The notes below the pieces were generated by a model, which was given only the letters and a program-made list of their open reading frames with translations, was not told the DNA's origin and made no database searches. From Thermoleophilia bacterium (lineage in GTDB: Bacteria; Actinomycetota; Thermoleophilia; Gaiellales; SKUG01): a stretch of DNA of 36,270 nt. Positions within the stretch are counted from its first letter, which is position 1. Each line of letters opens with the position of its first letter. Shown here in pieces: positions 13,513 through 22,056 of this stretch. The stretch covers positions 1 through 36,270 of the forward strand of contig JAOPYW010000247.1 of assembly GCA_025964405.1 (NCBI GenBank), given 5' to 3'. The translations under genes were made by a program, and so were the position numbers.

Positions 13513-13615
13513 ATCAGTAACTCCTTTTTGGGGTATACAAGAAATCTATTACTCTGCTACAGTCTACCGCATCGGGCGTTCGTGCGCGCCGGCATGAATC
13601 CACGCAGGAGTAGCA
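13513..13615. promoter_or_regulatory. AT-rich divergent promoter region
   Basis: The gap between the phosphatase (minus) and antiporter (plus) starts contains GTATAC and an A/T-rich run at about 13530-13562, unusual for this genome. On the minus strand TATACC could serve as a -10 for the phosphatase. On the plus strand TTGGGG and TACTCT, 16 bases apart, could serve the antiporter. These are weak matches read by eye. Confidence 0.35.
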
Positions 13616-15019
13616 ATGAGCCTCGCCTCACTCGACATCTTCCACGTCCTCGCAGCCATCGCGGCACTGCTCGTCTTCGCGCACGCCTTCGGCTTCCTCG
13701 CCCAGAAGCTCGGGCTCCCCGCGATCATCGGCGAGATCGCCGGTGGCCTCGTGCTCGGGGCCACCGTGCTCAAGCGCGTCTGGCCCGACGGCTCGGCCTG
13801 GCTCTTCCAGCCGGCGCCCGCCGACGCACTGACCCAGCCCACTCCCGCGATGCTGCCCATCCTCGGCATCTGCAGCCAGCTGGGCCTGCTGCTCCTCATG
13901 TTCCTCGGCGGGCTCCAGATGAAGCGGCTCGTCACCAAGCGCGACGCCAAGGCGGTGGGGTGGATCTCCAGCCTCGGCGTACTCATCCCGGTGGGCATCG
14001 GCCTGGTTCTGCTGCAGTTCATCGACGTCGATCGGTACGTCGGCGTCGCGCACTCCAGGACCGCCCTCGACATCGTGCTGCTGACGGCGCTCGCCGTGAC
14101 CAGCATCCCGGTCATCACGCGCATCTTCATGGACCTCGGGCTCATGAAGACCCGCCTCGCACGCATCGTGCTCTCGGTCGCGGTCATCGAGGACGTGCTG
14201 CTCTACATCGCCGTGTCGATCGCGGTCGGCATGGCCGATGCCTCGAGCAAGGCCGACGCGTCGATCCCCGCGTTCCTCGACATGGATCCGAACTCGACCG
14301 CGTTCATCCTGTGGCACATCGCCGCGAGCCTGACGCTCCTCGCCGTCGCATCGTGGGGCTTCCGCTCGCTCGGCAACTCGACGAGCGCACGCCTCAACCT
14401 GATCGCGCGCCGCAGCCCGGTCGGTTGGCAGCTCGCACTGGTCTTCGTCACCACGATCGTGGCCATGCTGCTCGGGCTCGCCCCGCTCTACGGCGCCCTC
14501 GTCGCAGGCATCGCGGCGTCGAACGACGTGCGCCCCGACTTCGTCGCGGCGCGCCTGCAGATCGAGAAGTTCGCCACCGGCTTCTTCATCCCGCTCTACT
14601 TCGCGCTCATCGGCGTGTCACTCGACCTCGTGGCCAACTTCGACTGGAAGTTCACGGTCGGCATGCTCATGGTGGGCACCGCGGTGAAGTACTTCGGGTC
14701 GCTGCTCGGTGCACGGATCGCCGGTGAACCCGCTGCGATGGCGAACGCCCTCGCGATCAGCGTGAACGCGCGCGGCGGCCCCGGCATCGTGCTCGCCACG
14801 ACCGCCTTCGCGGCCGGCATCATCGACTCACGCGCCTACACCGGGCTGATCATCCTCGCCCTCGCGACGTCGGTCATCGCCGGCACGTGGCTGGCCCGCA
14901 TCCTGCGCACGAACCCCGCGACCACGAAGCTCATCACCGGCGACGGCGAGAGCGACGTGGCGGCGACGAGCTCACCGAACCTGCCCGCGGAGGCCGGCGT
15001 ACCGGCCGGCGCGCGCTGA
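13616..15019 (+). CDS. CPA2-family cation/proton antiporter (Kef/NapA-like)
   Basis: A 467-residue membrane protein with about 12-13 helices. The ATG has AGGAG six bases upstream. CPA2 landmarks are L-G-L-P-A-I-I-G-E-I-A-G-G-L-V-L-G in helix 2, L-F-L-G-G-L-Q-M after helix 3, T-S-I-P-V-I-T-R-I-F-M-D-L-G-L, and the core ion-site helix S-V-A-V-I-E-D-V-L-L-Y. The site reads E-D where many Na+/H+ members have D-D and KefC has Q-D, so ion choice (Na+ or K+) and stoichiometry cannot be stated. A later N-A-R-G-G-P-G-I-V-L segment matches the family's C-terminal helix. There is no TrkA-N/RCK domain: the protein ends in a short Ser/Ala tail. It exchanges a monovalent cation for protons at the cytoplasmic membrane. 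Confidence 0.88.
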   Translation: MSLASLDIFHVLAAIAALLVFAHAFGFLAQKLGLPAIIGEIAGGLVLGATVLKRVWPDGSAWLFQPAPADALTQPTPAMLPILGICSQLGLLLLMFLGGLQMKRLVTKRDAKAVGWISSLGVLIPVGIGLVLLQFIDVDRYVGVAHSRTALDIVLLTALAVTSIPVITRIFMDLGLMKTRLARIVLSVAVIEDVLLYIAVSIAVGMADASSKADASIPAFLDMDPNSTAFILWHIAASLTLLAVASWGFRSLGNSTSARLNLIARRSPVGWQLALVFVTTIVAMLLGLAPLYGALVAGIAASNDVRPDFVAARLQIEKFATGFFIPLYFALIGVSLDLVANFDWKFTVGMLMVGTAVKYFGSLLGARIAGEPAAMANALAISVNARGGPGIVLATTAFAAGIIDSRAYTGLIILALATSVIAGTWLARILRTNPATTKLITGDGESDVAATSSPNLPAEAGVPAGAR

Positions 15020-15066
15020 CGACTTCCGCGCGCGGCCGAGCACGAGCGGCGTGCGCACGGAACACG

Positions 15067-15112
15067 GGAACGCCCCCGCGGTCGACATGCTCGATGACCA
15101 CGGGGGCGTTCC
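15067..15112. terminator. Bidirectional terminator between antiporter and ammonium transporter
   Basis: A perfect 12-base inverted repeat, GGAACGCCCCCG (15067-15078) and CGGGGGCGTTCC (15101-15112). GGTC/GACC pairs inside the loop after a mismatch, followed by TG and a T-containing stretch. It lies between two convergent stops (15019 and 15154). Confidence 0.8.
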
Positions 15113-15153
15113 TGTTCGTCCATGTGTCGCAGGGGGTACGACGTGTACGGGTG

Positions 15154-16536
15154 CTAGACCTGGGTGGTGACCTGGGTCTCGCGCACCTCGATGCCGGTTG
15201 CTGCATCGATCACGGCAACTTCCGTGAACTCGTAGCCGGCGACGCCGTGCTCGGAGAGGTCGAGACCCTCGGCCTCGACCTCCGCCTCGACGCGGATGCC
15301 GACGGTCTTCTTCATGATCCACAGCGCCGCGAACGACAAGGTGAAGCTGAAGGCGCCGACCGCGAGGAGCCCGAGCGCCTGCGTGCCGAGCTGGTGGAAG
15401 CTGCCGGTGTAGAGCAGGCCGCCCTCGCCGGTGTCGAGGCGTCGCGCGAGCGACGGCAGCGCGAAGATGCCGAGGCTGAGCGTGCCCCACACGCCGGCGA
15501 TGCCGTGCACGGCGACGGCGCCGATCGGGTCATCGATGCCGGCCTTGGCGATCACCGGGATCAGCAGGTTCGCGCCGAGGCCCGCCACGAAGCCGATGAC
15601 GATGGCGGCCCACGGCGACACGAACGCGCAGGCTGCCGTGATCGCGACGAGCGCGGCGATGATGCCGTTGAGCCAGGTACCGATGTCGGCCTTGCGGTGG
15701 AGGATCCTCGAGGCGACGCCGCCGCCGACGAGGCCCGCGGCAGCGCCGAGGTTGGTGGTCAGCGCGACGTACCCCGCGAAGCCGAGGCCACCGAACTCCA
15801 CCCCGAGCGTCGATCCGGCGTTGAAGCCCATCCAGCCGACCCAGAGGATGATGGTGCCGATCACGGCGTACGGCAGGTTGTGGCTGTTGATGGGGAGGGC
15901 GCCCACGCCGCCCTTGCGCTCGGCGAAGCGACCGATGCGCGGCCCGAGGAGGATCGCGCCGGCCAGGGCCGCGAGCGCTCCCTGGTAGTGCACGACGGTC
16001 GAGCCGGCGAAGTCCTGCATGCCCCGCGCGAACAGCCAGCCGTCGGCCGACCAGATCCAGTGCGAGACGACCGAATAGATGAGCGTGAAGGCGACGCCGA
16101 AGACCCCGTAGACCCACAGCTTGGTGCGTTCGGCCATCGCGCCCCAGACGATCGCCAGCGACACGCCGGCGAACACGACCTCGAAGAACCAGCCGGCCGC
16201 TGCCGGGATGCCGGAGAAGAACGCGAACGGTCCCGATCCGATCGCCGTCAGGTCGGCTGCGCTCGGCCAGAACCCGGACGTGCCGATGAGCTGGCCCCAG
16301 AAGTGGGAGGTGCCCTCCGCCTTCGCGCCGAAGGCGAGGCCGAAACCGACCGCGTAGTAGACCAGTGCACACACCGCGAAGATGAGCACGTTCTTGCCCG
16401 CCGTGTGGGCGGCGTTCTTCATGCGGGTGAGGCCCGCTTCGAGCAGCGCGAAGCCTGCCTGCATGAAGAGCACGAGGGTGGCTGCGACCAGCACCCACAC
16501 GGTGCTGATGGCGATGGTCAGTTCGGCTTCGCTCAC
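15154..16536 (-). CDS. amt: Ammonium transporter (Amt/AmtB family)
   Basis: A 460-residue protein with 11 predicted helices. I chose the GTG at 16536 (V-S-E-A-E-L-T-I-A-I-S-T) because GAGG lies six bases upstream and helix 1 begins directly after; the longer in-frame start at 16650 adds 38 non-membrane residues. Amt signatures are L-L-E-A-G-L-T-R-M-K-N in helix 2, G-A-M-A-E-R-T-K, D-F-A-G-S-T-V-V-H-Y-Q-G (conserved Asp plus first pore His), and the second pore His in A-V-A-V-H-G-I-A-G-V-W-G-T. The C-terminal tail is cytosolic, where GlnK would dock; no glnK is present here. Conducts ammonium under nitrogen limitation. The leader has a hairpin overlapping the ribosome site (see 16543-16572). 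Confidence 0.96.
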   Translation of the reverse strand: MSEAELTIAISTVWVLVAATLVLFMQAGFALLEAGLTRMKNAAHTAGKNVLIFAVCALVYYAVGFGLAFGAKAEGTSHFWGQLIGTSGFWPSAADLTAIGSGPFAFFSGIPAAAGWFFEVVFAGVSLAIVWGAMAERTKLWVYGVFGVAFTLIYSVVSHWIWSADGWLFARGMQDFAGSTVVHYQGALAALAGAILLGPRIGRFAERKGGVGALPINSHNLPYAVIGTIILWVGWMGFNAGSTLGVEFGGLGFAGYVALTTNLGAAAGLVGGGVASRILHRKADIGTWLNGIIAALVAITAACAFVSPWAAIVIGFVAGLGANLLIPVIAKAGIDDPIGAVAVHGIAGVWGTLSLGIFALPSLARRLDTGEGGLLYTGSFHQLGTQALGLLAVGAFSFTLSFAALWIMKKTVGIRVEAEVEAEGLDLSEHGVAGYEFTEVAVIDAATGIEVRETQVTTQV

Positions 16537-16542
16537 GGATAC

Positions 16543-16572
16543 CTCGATGGATCGGATACGGGTTCCATCGAG
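16543..16572 (-). promoter_or_regulatory. Leader hairpin overlapping the amt Shine-Dalgarno
   Basis: A perfect 9-base inverted repeat, CTCGATGGA (16543-16551) and TCCATCGAG (16564-16572), with a 12-base loop. In the amt mRNA the downstream arm ends in GAG, the first three bases of the GAGG Shine-Dalgarno, six bases before the GTG start. If the RNA folds, the ribosome site is partly sequestered. The same symmetry could instead be a DNA operator. Confidence 0.55.
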
Positions 16573-16671
16573 TGTTGCCCCCGGGATACGCCATGCCAAG
16601 CGCGTTCTGGTACCCCGATGCGCGATCTTTGGACACGTGCACAAGCCCACGGCCCATTTTGGCGCAAGCGA

Positions 16672-16686
16672 GTTCCAGAATGGAAC
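16672..16686 (-). terminator. Small hairpin after the 197-residue unknown gene
   Basis: GTTCCA-GAA-TGGAAC is a perfect 6-base stem with a 3-base loop, directly adjacent to the minus-strand stop at 16687. It may end the M16 operon transcript. It lies in the amt upstream region, so it could also be regulatory. The remaining amt upstream sequence (16573-16671) has no other clear element. Confidence 0.45.
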
Positions 16687-17280
16687 CTACAAGCAGGGGG
16701 CAAGCACGGATCGCACACGTGCCGTGAGCCGATCCACGTCGAGCTGATGGTCCCACGCGACCTCGCGCACCGCATGCGCGATCGAGGGCTCGTCGAGGGG
16801 CTCTCCGAGGCGCGCCTGCAGCGTCGTTCGCAGGTGCTGCGCGAGTTCCCAGGCCGCATCCGGCTCGAGGCCCGCCTGGAGCGTGAACTCGATCGCGATG
16901 GGGCGCCCGGCCGGGAGCGTCAGGTGCTCGGGCATGAGGGCGAGCAGCGGGGGGTGGCCCGCGATGAACGATTCGGCCAGGTCGCCTCGCGTCCGCGTGC
17001 GCGCGCGGAACTCCTCCACGAGGCTCCGCGGGCGCACGCCCGCCGGGAGCAGGCCGAACCCCCACGCGAGGGGGTCCTCGGCCACCTCGGCCACCAGCGC
17101 CGTACGTTGCTGCACGAGCCGCACCAGCACGTCGGGCTGCACGCCGAGCTCCGAGGCCCAGCCGCGCAGCTGCTCATCCGTCGCCCCTGCAGGGATGAGC
17201 GCCGGCTCCGCGGGCGGGGTGTGCCCCCACATCGCGGTCGCCGTCCTCAGTCCGCGCCGGAGGCGGCGGCCCAACGTCAT
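16687..17280 (-). CDS. Hypothetical protein coupled to M16 peptidase
   Basis: A 197-residue protein. Its ATG at 17280 overlaps the stop of the M16 peptidase gene by four bases (ATGA), strong evidence of translational coupling, so I reject the longer in-frame ORF above it. It starts with a basic segment (L-G-R-R-L-R-R-G-L-R). It then has mostly helical, charged sequence with no TM helix or signal peptide, including L-R-G-W-A-S-E-L-G-V-Q-P-D-V-L-V-R-L-V and a central L-A-W-G-F-G-L-L-P-A-G-V-R. No family recognised. The coupling suggests it is made in a fixed ratio to the peptidase and may assist it. Confidence 0.75.
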   Translation of the reverse strand: MTLGRRLRRGLRTATAMWGHTPPAEPALIPAGATDEQLRGWASELGVQPDVLVRLVQQRTALVAEVAEDPLAWGFGLLPAGVRPRSLVEEFRARTRTRGDLAESFIAGHPPLLALMPEHLTLPAGRPIAIEFTLQAGLEPDAAWELAQHLRTTLQARLGEPLDEPSIAHAVREVAWDHQLDVDRLTARVRSVLAPCL

Positions 17281-18554
17281 GCGGTGGCGGTCGCCGGGCT
17301 CAGGAGCTTCTCGAACCGCTCGGCGTCCTCGTACGGACCCACGACGGCGAGGTTGCGCTGCTCGGTGTTGAACAGCTCCTTCGCCACGCGCTGCACGTCG
17401 GCGATGCTCACCGCGTCGATCGCGGCCAGCGCCTGGGCGGGTTCCCAGAAGCCGCCCTCCACGACCTCGCGGCGCGCGCCGAACATGATGAGGCCGCGAG
17501 GATCCTCGACGCCCAGCACGAACTTGCCCTTGAGGTAGTTCTTCGCCTTGGTGAACTCGGCCTGGTCGGGGCCGTCGTCGGCGAGCTTCGCGAGCTCCTC
17601 GAGGATGGTGGTGATCGCCAGGTCGATGCGGTTCGTGTCGACACCGGCGGCCACGACCAGCGATCCGGCGTCGACGTACGCGTCGTGGTGCGAGTACACG
17701 TAGTAGCAGAGGCCGCGGCGTTCGCGCACCTCGGTGAACAGCCGGCTCGACATACCGCCACCGAGGATGGCGTTCATCACGCCGATCGCGTAGCGGTCGG
17801 GGCTGTCGAGGCCCGGCGCGCGCACGCCCAGCAGGAGGTGGGCCTGCTCGCTCTCCTTGTAGTGCACCTGCACCTTCGGTCCGTCCTGCGACCACTCGGC
17901 CGCCGCGCGGGTGCCCTCGTTGGCGGCGGGAATGGCGCTGAACGCCTCGGCGACCTTCGCCTTCGCGCTCTCCGAGACGTTGCCGGCGAGGCCGACGACG
18001 ACGCGGTTGGCGGTGTACCAGCGGTCGATGAACGAATGGAACAGCTCGGGCGTCGCGCCGCGGATGACGTCCTCGGTTCCGACGATGTCCCAGCCCAGCG
18101 GCGTGTCGCCGTAGAGCAGGTGGTCGTAGACGTTGCCGACGTAGCGCTGCGGGAGGTCGCGGTACATCGCCATCTCCTCGAGGATGACGCCCTTCTCGCG
18201 CTCGATCTCCTCACCGTCGAACTTGGAGTGGAGCAGCATGTCGCCGAGCACGTCGACCGCGAGGTCGAGGTGCTCCGCCGCGCTCTTCACGTAGTAGCCG
18301 GTGTACTCCTTGCCCGTGAAGGCGTTGAAGTCGCCGCCGATGCCGTCGATCTCGACCGAGATGTCACGCGCGGTGGGGCGTCGCTCCGTGCCCTTGAAGA
18401 ACATGTGCTCCGCGAAGTGGGCGATGCCGCACTGCTGCGCCTGCTCGAAGCGCGAACCCACGCCGAACATGACGAGGGCGGTGGCGCTGGGCGCATCGCC
18501 GTTGTGGGAGACGAGCGTACGGACGCCGTTCTCGAGGTGGTCGAGTTCGAACAT
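17277..18554 (-). CDS. M16-family zinc peptidase (pitrilysin/processing-peptidase type)
   Basis: A 425-residue protein of normal M16B length. The inverted zinc motif H-x-x-E-H is present as H46-F-A-E-H50, followed by M-F-F-K-G-T and a downstream E-E-I-E-R-E-K-G-V-I-L-E-E helix carrying the third zinc ligand. The C-terminal half has G-G-G-M-S-S-R-L-F-T-E-V-R-E-R-R-G-L-C-Y, the R/Y substrate motif of the family. Both halves of the clam-shell fold are therefore in one chain. ATGs lie at 18563 and 18554; AAAGGA sits 10 bases before the second but only 1-2 before the first, so I chose 18554. It probably degrades peptides in the cytosol; no signal peptide is seen. Confidence 0.93.
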   Translation of the reverse strand: MFELDHLENGVRTLVSHNGDAPSATALVMFGVGSRFEQAQQCGIAHFAEHMFFKGTERRPTARDISVEIDGIGGDFNAFTGKEYTGYYVKSAAEHLDLAVDVLGDMLLHSKFDGEEIEREKGVILEEMAMYRDLPQRYVGNVYDHLLYGDTPLGWDIVGTEDVIRGATPELFHSFIDRWYTANRVVVGLAGNVSESAKAKVAEAFSAIPAANEGTRAAAEWSQDGPKVQVHYKESEQAHLLLGVRAPGLDSPDRYAIGVMNAILGGGMSSRLFTEVRERRGLCYYVYSHHDAYVDAGSLVVAAGVDTNRIDLAITTILEELAKLADDGPDQAEFTKAKNYLKGKFVLGVEDPRGLIMFGARREVVEGGFWEPAQALAAIDAVSIADVQRVAKELFNTEQRNLAVVGPYEDAERFEKLLSPATATA

Positions 18555-18731
18555 GGAGGGCATTTCCTTTCGGGGGCGTTCGTGCAGTGGGGAATCCATA
18601 CCACCTCGCCCCGCCCCACGAACCTCCGGCGTGCGGTGAAGGCACGCGCGCACCGACCGCGAACCTAGTGGAGGGCCCGCACGCGCACGCCAGATACACT
18701 CTCGCGCGCGCCCGCGGCGCCCCCGCACCAC

Positions 18732-21146
18732 ATGGAAACCATCCTCACCATCATCGCCACGCTGCTGGCCACGACCCTCGTCACCTGCGTGCCCGGCGCG
18801 GCGCTGCTGAGCGTGCTCCACCTCGATCGCGTCGTGCCGCCCCCGCTCGTTCCCGGTGCGGCGCTCGTGGTCGGGCTCGTGCCCATGGGCACCGCGCTCG
18901 GGCTCACGCTCTGGTGGTCACTCCCCATCGCCTACGTCGCCGGCGCGCTCGCGTTCCTCACGCTCGCCTGCTGGGCGACCCTCGCCGGACGCGTCAGGGC
19001 CGACGCCCGCCGAACCACGCCGCGCGACCGCTACCGCATGTCGCATGCGCGCGCGTGGGGCAGTCCGGCCCTGCGGCTCGTCGCCGGTGACTGGGCGCGC
19101 GCGATTCCGCTGGCCGCGTGGATCGTCGCGATCGCGACCCTCGCGATCGCCCTCACCGTCGGCTTCAACACCTGGAACGATTCGCTGTACCACATCGGCC
19201 AGGCCCAGAAGCTGCTGGCGCTCGACCACCCCGACTTCAACAACACCCTCCAGTTCCCCGACGGAACCGCGCACCCGGGCTACGTGCTCCCGATCTGGCA
19301 GGAGCTGATCGCGCTCGTCGCGTGGGTCACCCACGCCAACCCCGTCACCGTCGCGTGGATCATCCCCGGGGTCACCGTCACCATCGGGGCCCTGTCGATG
19401 GGCGGGCTCGGCTGGGCGCTCGCGCGCACCCCCAGGGCCACGGCGCTCGTCATGGTCGCGTGGCTGACCTCGGTCGTGATCGCCACGATGCCGTTCTCGG
19501 AGGCCGTGTTCGACGCGCTCCAGCCGGGCGAGGTCGCGCTCGACGTGATCATCCCGCTGGTGCTCGCGCTGCTCTTCACCGCGCTCTGGCCGACGACCGA
19601 CCTCGACGCCGGGCCCGGCACCCTGACCCCGCGCCAGTCGACGTGGGCCGCGACGCTGCTCATGAGCATCGGCGTGGCCGAGATCGCGCTCCTGCACGTG
19701 AGCTACAACATGGTGCTCGCGCTCGGCATCATCGGCTACCTCGCATTCTGGGCCCTGCGCTCGCCGTGGCCGCGCGAGGTCGTCTGGCGACACGCCCGTG
19801 TGCTCGTACCGATCGCGATGTCAGCGGCGGTGACCACGGCCATCCTCGTGCCCGGCCTGAGCAAGCTGCAGAGCTTCGGCAAGACGGCGCAGGAGGAGCT
19901 CAAGCTCAACAGCACCGACCTGTACAAGGGCAAGCTCGGCGCGCCGCTCGAGGCGCTCCTGCGCGGGGGCACCGAGCACTTCCACCTGCGTCCCGACTAC
20001 CTCGTGCTCGGTGGCGGGCTCGCGCTCGTCGGCCTGCTCGCCCTGCCGCTCGCGCTGCTCGCGCCGCGCTGGCCCGCGGGCTGGTACCTCTCGGGTTCCG
20101 CGCTGCTCGTGCTCGGCATCGCCCTCTCCGATCGTCTCTTCCCGGCATTCGTGACGGCGGTGTCACTCGACCAGGCCCGACGCATCGAGACGGTACTGCC
20201 CCTGTCAGCCGGGCTCGCGCTCGGGGCGGCGGCCACCGGTATCGTCGGCACGCGCCTGTGGGCGCACGGCACCATCCCGGCGCGCACGCTCGCCGCGTTC
20301 ACCATCGCTGCGGTGGTAGGCGCCGCAGCGCACGCCGCCGACACGATCGGGCAGCTCGGCGGCTACGGCGGCGACACCATCGTGAGTGGACGCTGGATCC
20401 TCGCGCCGCTCGGCGTGCTGCTGCTGGGCGCGGCCCTCTACGTCATCTCCCTCGCCGTGCGCGTCGTGGTCGCGCCGATCGAGCGGCGCACGGCGCCACG
20501 CGAGGGCGACGTCGAACGCACCCGCTCGCGCCTGCGTCGACTGCTCCCCATCGCCACCTGGGAGTGGCCGAGCGCGCAGCTCACGAACTCGGCGTCGCTC
20601 GTCGCACTGCTCGTGCTGCTCGTCGGGGCGGCGCCGCTGTGGGGGCGCATCGACGACACGACGCAGCCGATCCGTCGTCACGGTATCCCGCTCGACCAGC
20701 GTGAGGCCGAACTGCGGCTCTTCGCGCCCGAGGTCGCGGCCGAGCTGCGCACGCTCCCCACCGACACCGTGCTGCTCGCCGACCCGACGGGCCGCAACCC
20801 GTACTACGCGATGGCGCTCGCGCCGATCTACGTCGTCTCGAGCGTGCCGCGCCACACGGCGACGACCCCGAAGAACCGGGTGCCCGAGCGCTTCGAGGAT
20901 GCCACCGAGTTCTTCGACCCGAAGACGTCGAACACGCGCCGCCTCGAGCTGCTCACGAAGTACGACGTGACGGCCATCGTGATCCACCCGAATGCGAACC
21001 CGTCGATCATGGAGTTCCTCACGTCGATGCCCGGCATCACGCCGGGTGCGATCGGCAAGAACCAACGGCTCTTCCACGTCAGCCCGCAGCGCCTGCTCAC
21101 CGCTCCTCCGCTCGACGGCGCGGGTGGGTTCGTCAAGCTGCGCTGA
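18732..21146 (+). CDS. Large multi-TM GT-C-like membrane protein
   Basis: An 804-residue protein with roughly 13-15 hydrophobic helices over the first 650 residues and an extracytoplasmic C-terminal domain of about 140 residues. After helix 4 a loop reads F-N-T-W-N-D-S-L-Y-H-I-G-Q-A; an acidic residue followed by H in the first large loop is typical of GT-C glycosyltransferases that use polyprenol-phosphate sugars. The C-terminal part contains D-T-V-L-L-A-D-P-T-G, Y-Y-A-M-A-L-A, and L-L-T-K-Y-D-V-T-A-I-V-I-H, a pattern often seen at the end of such proteins (Y-x-V-x-Y-V-V-V). Actinobacterial DUF6541-type proteins are another match in style. A role in cell-envelope glycosylation is likely; substrate unknown. 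Divergent from M16. Confidence 0.75.
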   Translation: METILTIIATLLATTLVTCVPGAALLSVLHLDRVVPPPLVPGAALVVGLVPMGTALGLTLWWSLPIAYVAGALAFLTLACWATLAGRVRADARRTTPRDRYRMSHARAWGSPALRLVAGDWARAIPLAAWIVAIATLAIALTVGFNTWNDSLYHIGQAQKLLALDHPDFNNTLQFPDGTAHPGYVLPIWQELIALVAWVTHANPVTVAWIIPGVTVTIGALSMGGLGWALARTPRATALVMVAWLTSVVIATMPFSEAVFDALQPGEVALDVIIPLVLALLFTALWPTTDLDAGPGTLTPRQSTWAATLLMSIGVAEIALLHVSYNMVLALGIIGYLAFWALRSPWPREVVWRHARVLVPIAMSAAVTTAILVPGLSKLQSFGKTAQEELKLNSTDLYKGKLGAPLEALLRGGTEHFHLRPDYLVLGGGLALVGLLALPLALLAPRWPAGWYLSGSALLVLGIALSDRLFPAFVTAVSLDQARRIETVLPLSAGLALGAAATGIVGTRLWAHGTIPARTLAAFTIAAVVGAAAHAADTIGQLGGYGGDTIVSGRWILAPLGVLLLGAALYVISLAVRVVVAPIERRTAPREGDVERTRSRLRRLLPIATWEWPSAQLTNSASLVALLVLLVGAAPLWGRIDDTTQPIRRHGIPLDQREAELRLFAPEVAAELRTLPTDTVLLADPTGRNPYYAMALAPIYVVSSVPRHTATTPKNRVPERFEDATEFFDPKTSNTRRLELLTKYDVTAIVIHPNANPSIMEFLTSMPGITPGAIGKNQRLFHVSPQRLLTAPPLDGAGGFVKLR

Positions 21147-21271
21147 CCCCCACCCGCCGGTCGCGGAGCGCGCGGTGTCATGGTCGCGCACATGCACCGT
21201 GACCCCGCGAAAAGCGCCGCTAACAAAAGCATTACTCAAGTCGTGCAGCGCGCGAACCGACCTGCAGGGGT

Positions 21272-21310
21272 ACTGCGGTCGTTCGAGGTACCACCTGGCC
21301 TCACCGCAGT
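21272..21310 (+). promoter_or_regulatory. Leader hairpin next to the response-regulator ribosome site
   Basis: ACTGCGGT (21272-21279) pairs with ACCGCAGT (21303-21310), and inside it GAGG pairs with CCTC after a 5-base bulge. The right arm ends one base before GGAGG (21311-21315), the Shine-Dalgarno of the response-regulator gene. It may affect translation or mRNA stability. The rest of the 177-base gap upstream holds an A-rich patch near 21215-21240 but no clear promoter. Confidence 0.45.
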
Positions 21311-21323
21311 GGAGGCACGCACC

Positions 21324-22016
21324 ATGAGCGACACCAAGGGACAGCACATCCTGATCGTGGAGGACGAGGAGAACATCTCGTCGTTCGTGAAGCTCTACCT
21401 CGAGCGCGAGGGCTTCAACGTCACGATCGCCCCCACCGGCGCGGAGGCCATCGGCGCCTTCGAGGAGAAGGTCGACCTGGTCACCCTCGACCTCATGCTC
21501 CCTGACATGGACGGCCTCGAGATCTGCCGCCAGATCCGCGCCAAGAGCACCGTGCCGATCATCATGCTCACGGCCCGCGACGAGGACATCGACAAGATCG
21601 TCGGGCTCGAGGTCGGTGCCGACGACTACGTCACCAAGCCGTTCAACGCGCGCGAGCTCGTGGCGCGCATCAAGTCGATCCTGCGCCGCGCCAGCGCGCC
21701 CGTGAAGACGTCGAAGCGACTCGAGAGCGGCCGCATCCAGATCGACGCCGCCCGGCGCGAATGCCTGGTCGACGGCGAGCAGGTGATGCTGGCCCCCAAG
21801 GAGTTCGACCTTCTCTGGGAGCTGCTCGAGCGCAACGGTGACGTGCTCGATCGCGAGCACCTGCTCGAGAAGGTGTGGGGCTACACGTTCGCCGGCGACA
21901 CCCGCACCGTCGACGTGCACGTGCGCCAGCTGCGCAAGAAGCTCGGCGACGACTGTCCGATCGTGACCGTCTGGGGCTCCGGCTACAAGGTCGGCACCGA
22001 GGTGCACGCCGCGTGA
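21324..22016 (+). CDS. OmpR/PhoB-family response regulator
   Basis: A 230-residue two-domain regulator. The receiver domain has E13/D14, the phospho-acceptor D56 in L-D-L-M-L-P-D-M-D-G, T83 and K105 (Y-V-T-K-P-F). The C-terminal winged helix shows L-A-P-K-E-F-D-L-L-W-E-L-L, V-W-G-Y and T-R-T-V-D-V-H-V-R-Q-L-R-K-K-L. All residues needed for phosphorylation-driven DNA binding are present. I chose the ATG at 21324 with GGAGG at a spacing of 8; the longer in-frame start at 21180 lacks support. The kinase gene follows 40 bases downstream in the same direction, forming a two-component pair. The signal is unknown. Confidence 0.96.
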   Translation: MSDTKGQHILIVEDEENISSFVKLYLEREGFNVTIAPTGAEAIGAFEEKVDLVTLDLMLPDMDGLEICRQIRAKSTVPIIMLTARDEDIDKIVGLEVGADDYVTKPFNARELVARIKSILRRASAPVKTSKRLESGRIQIDAARRECLVDGEQVMLAPKEFDLLWELLERNGDVLDREHLLEKVWGYTFAGDTRTVDVHVRQLRKKLGDDCPIVTVWGSGYKVGTEVHAA

Positions 22017-22056
22017 CGGTGCCCGTCCGCCTGGCCGCAGCGCGGAGCCAGACGCC

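Noticed and set aside
12778..14727. A 649-codon plus-strand open frame
   Set aside because: It is antisense to the histidine phosphatase and out of frame with the antiporter, both of which are unmistakable.
14887..17538. An 883-codon plus-strand open frame across the amt region
   Set aside because: It runs antisense through the ammonium transporter and M16-linked genes, which have clear family motifs; composition is Arg/Asp/Glu/Gly shadow sequence.
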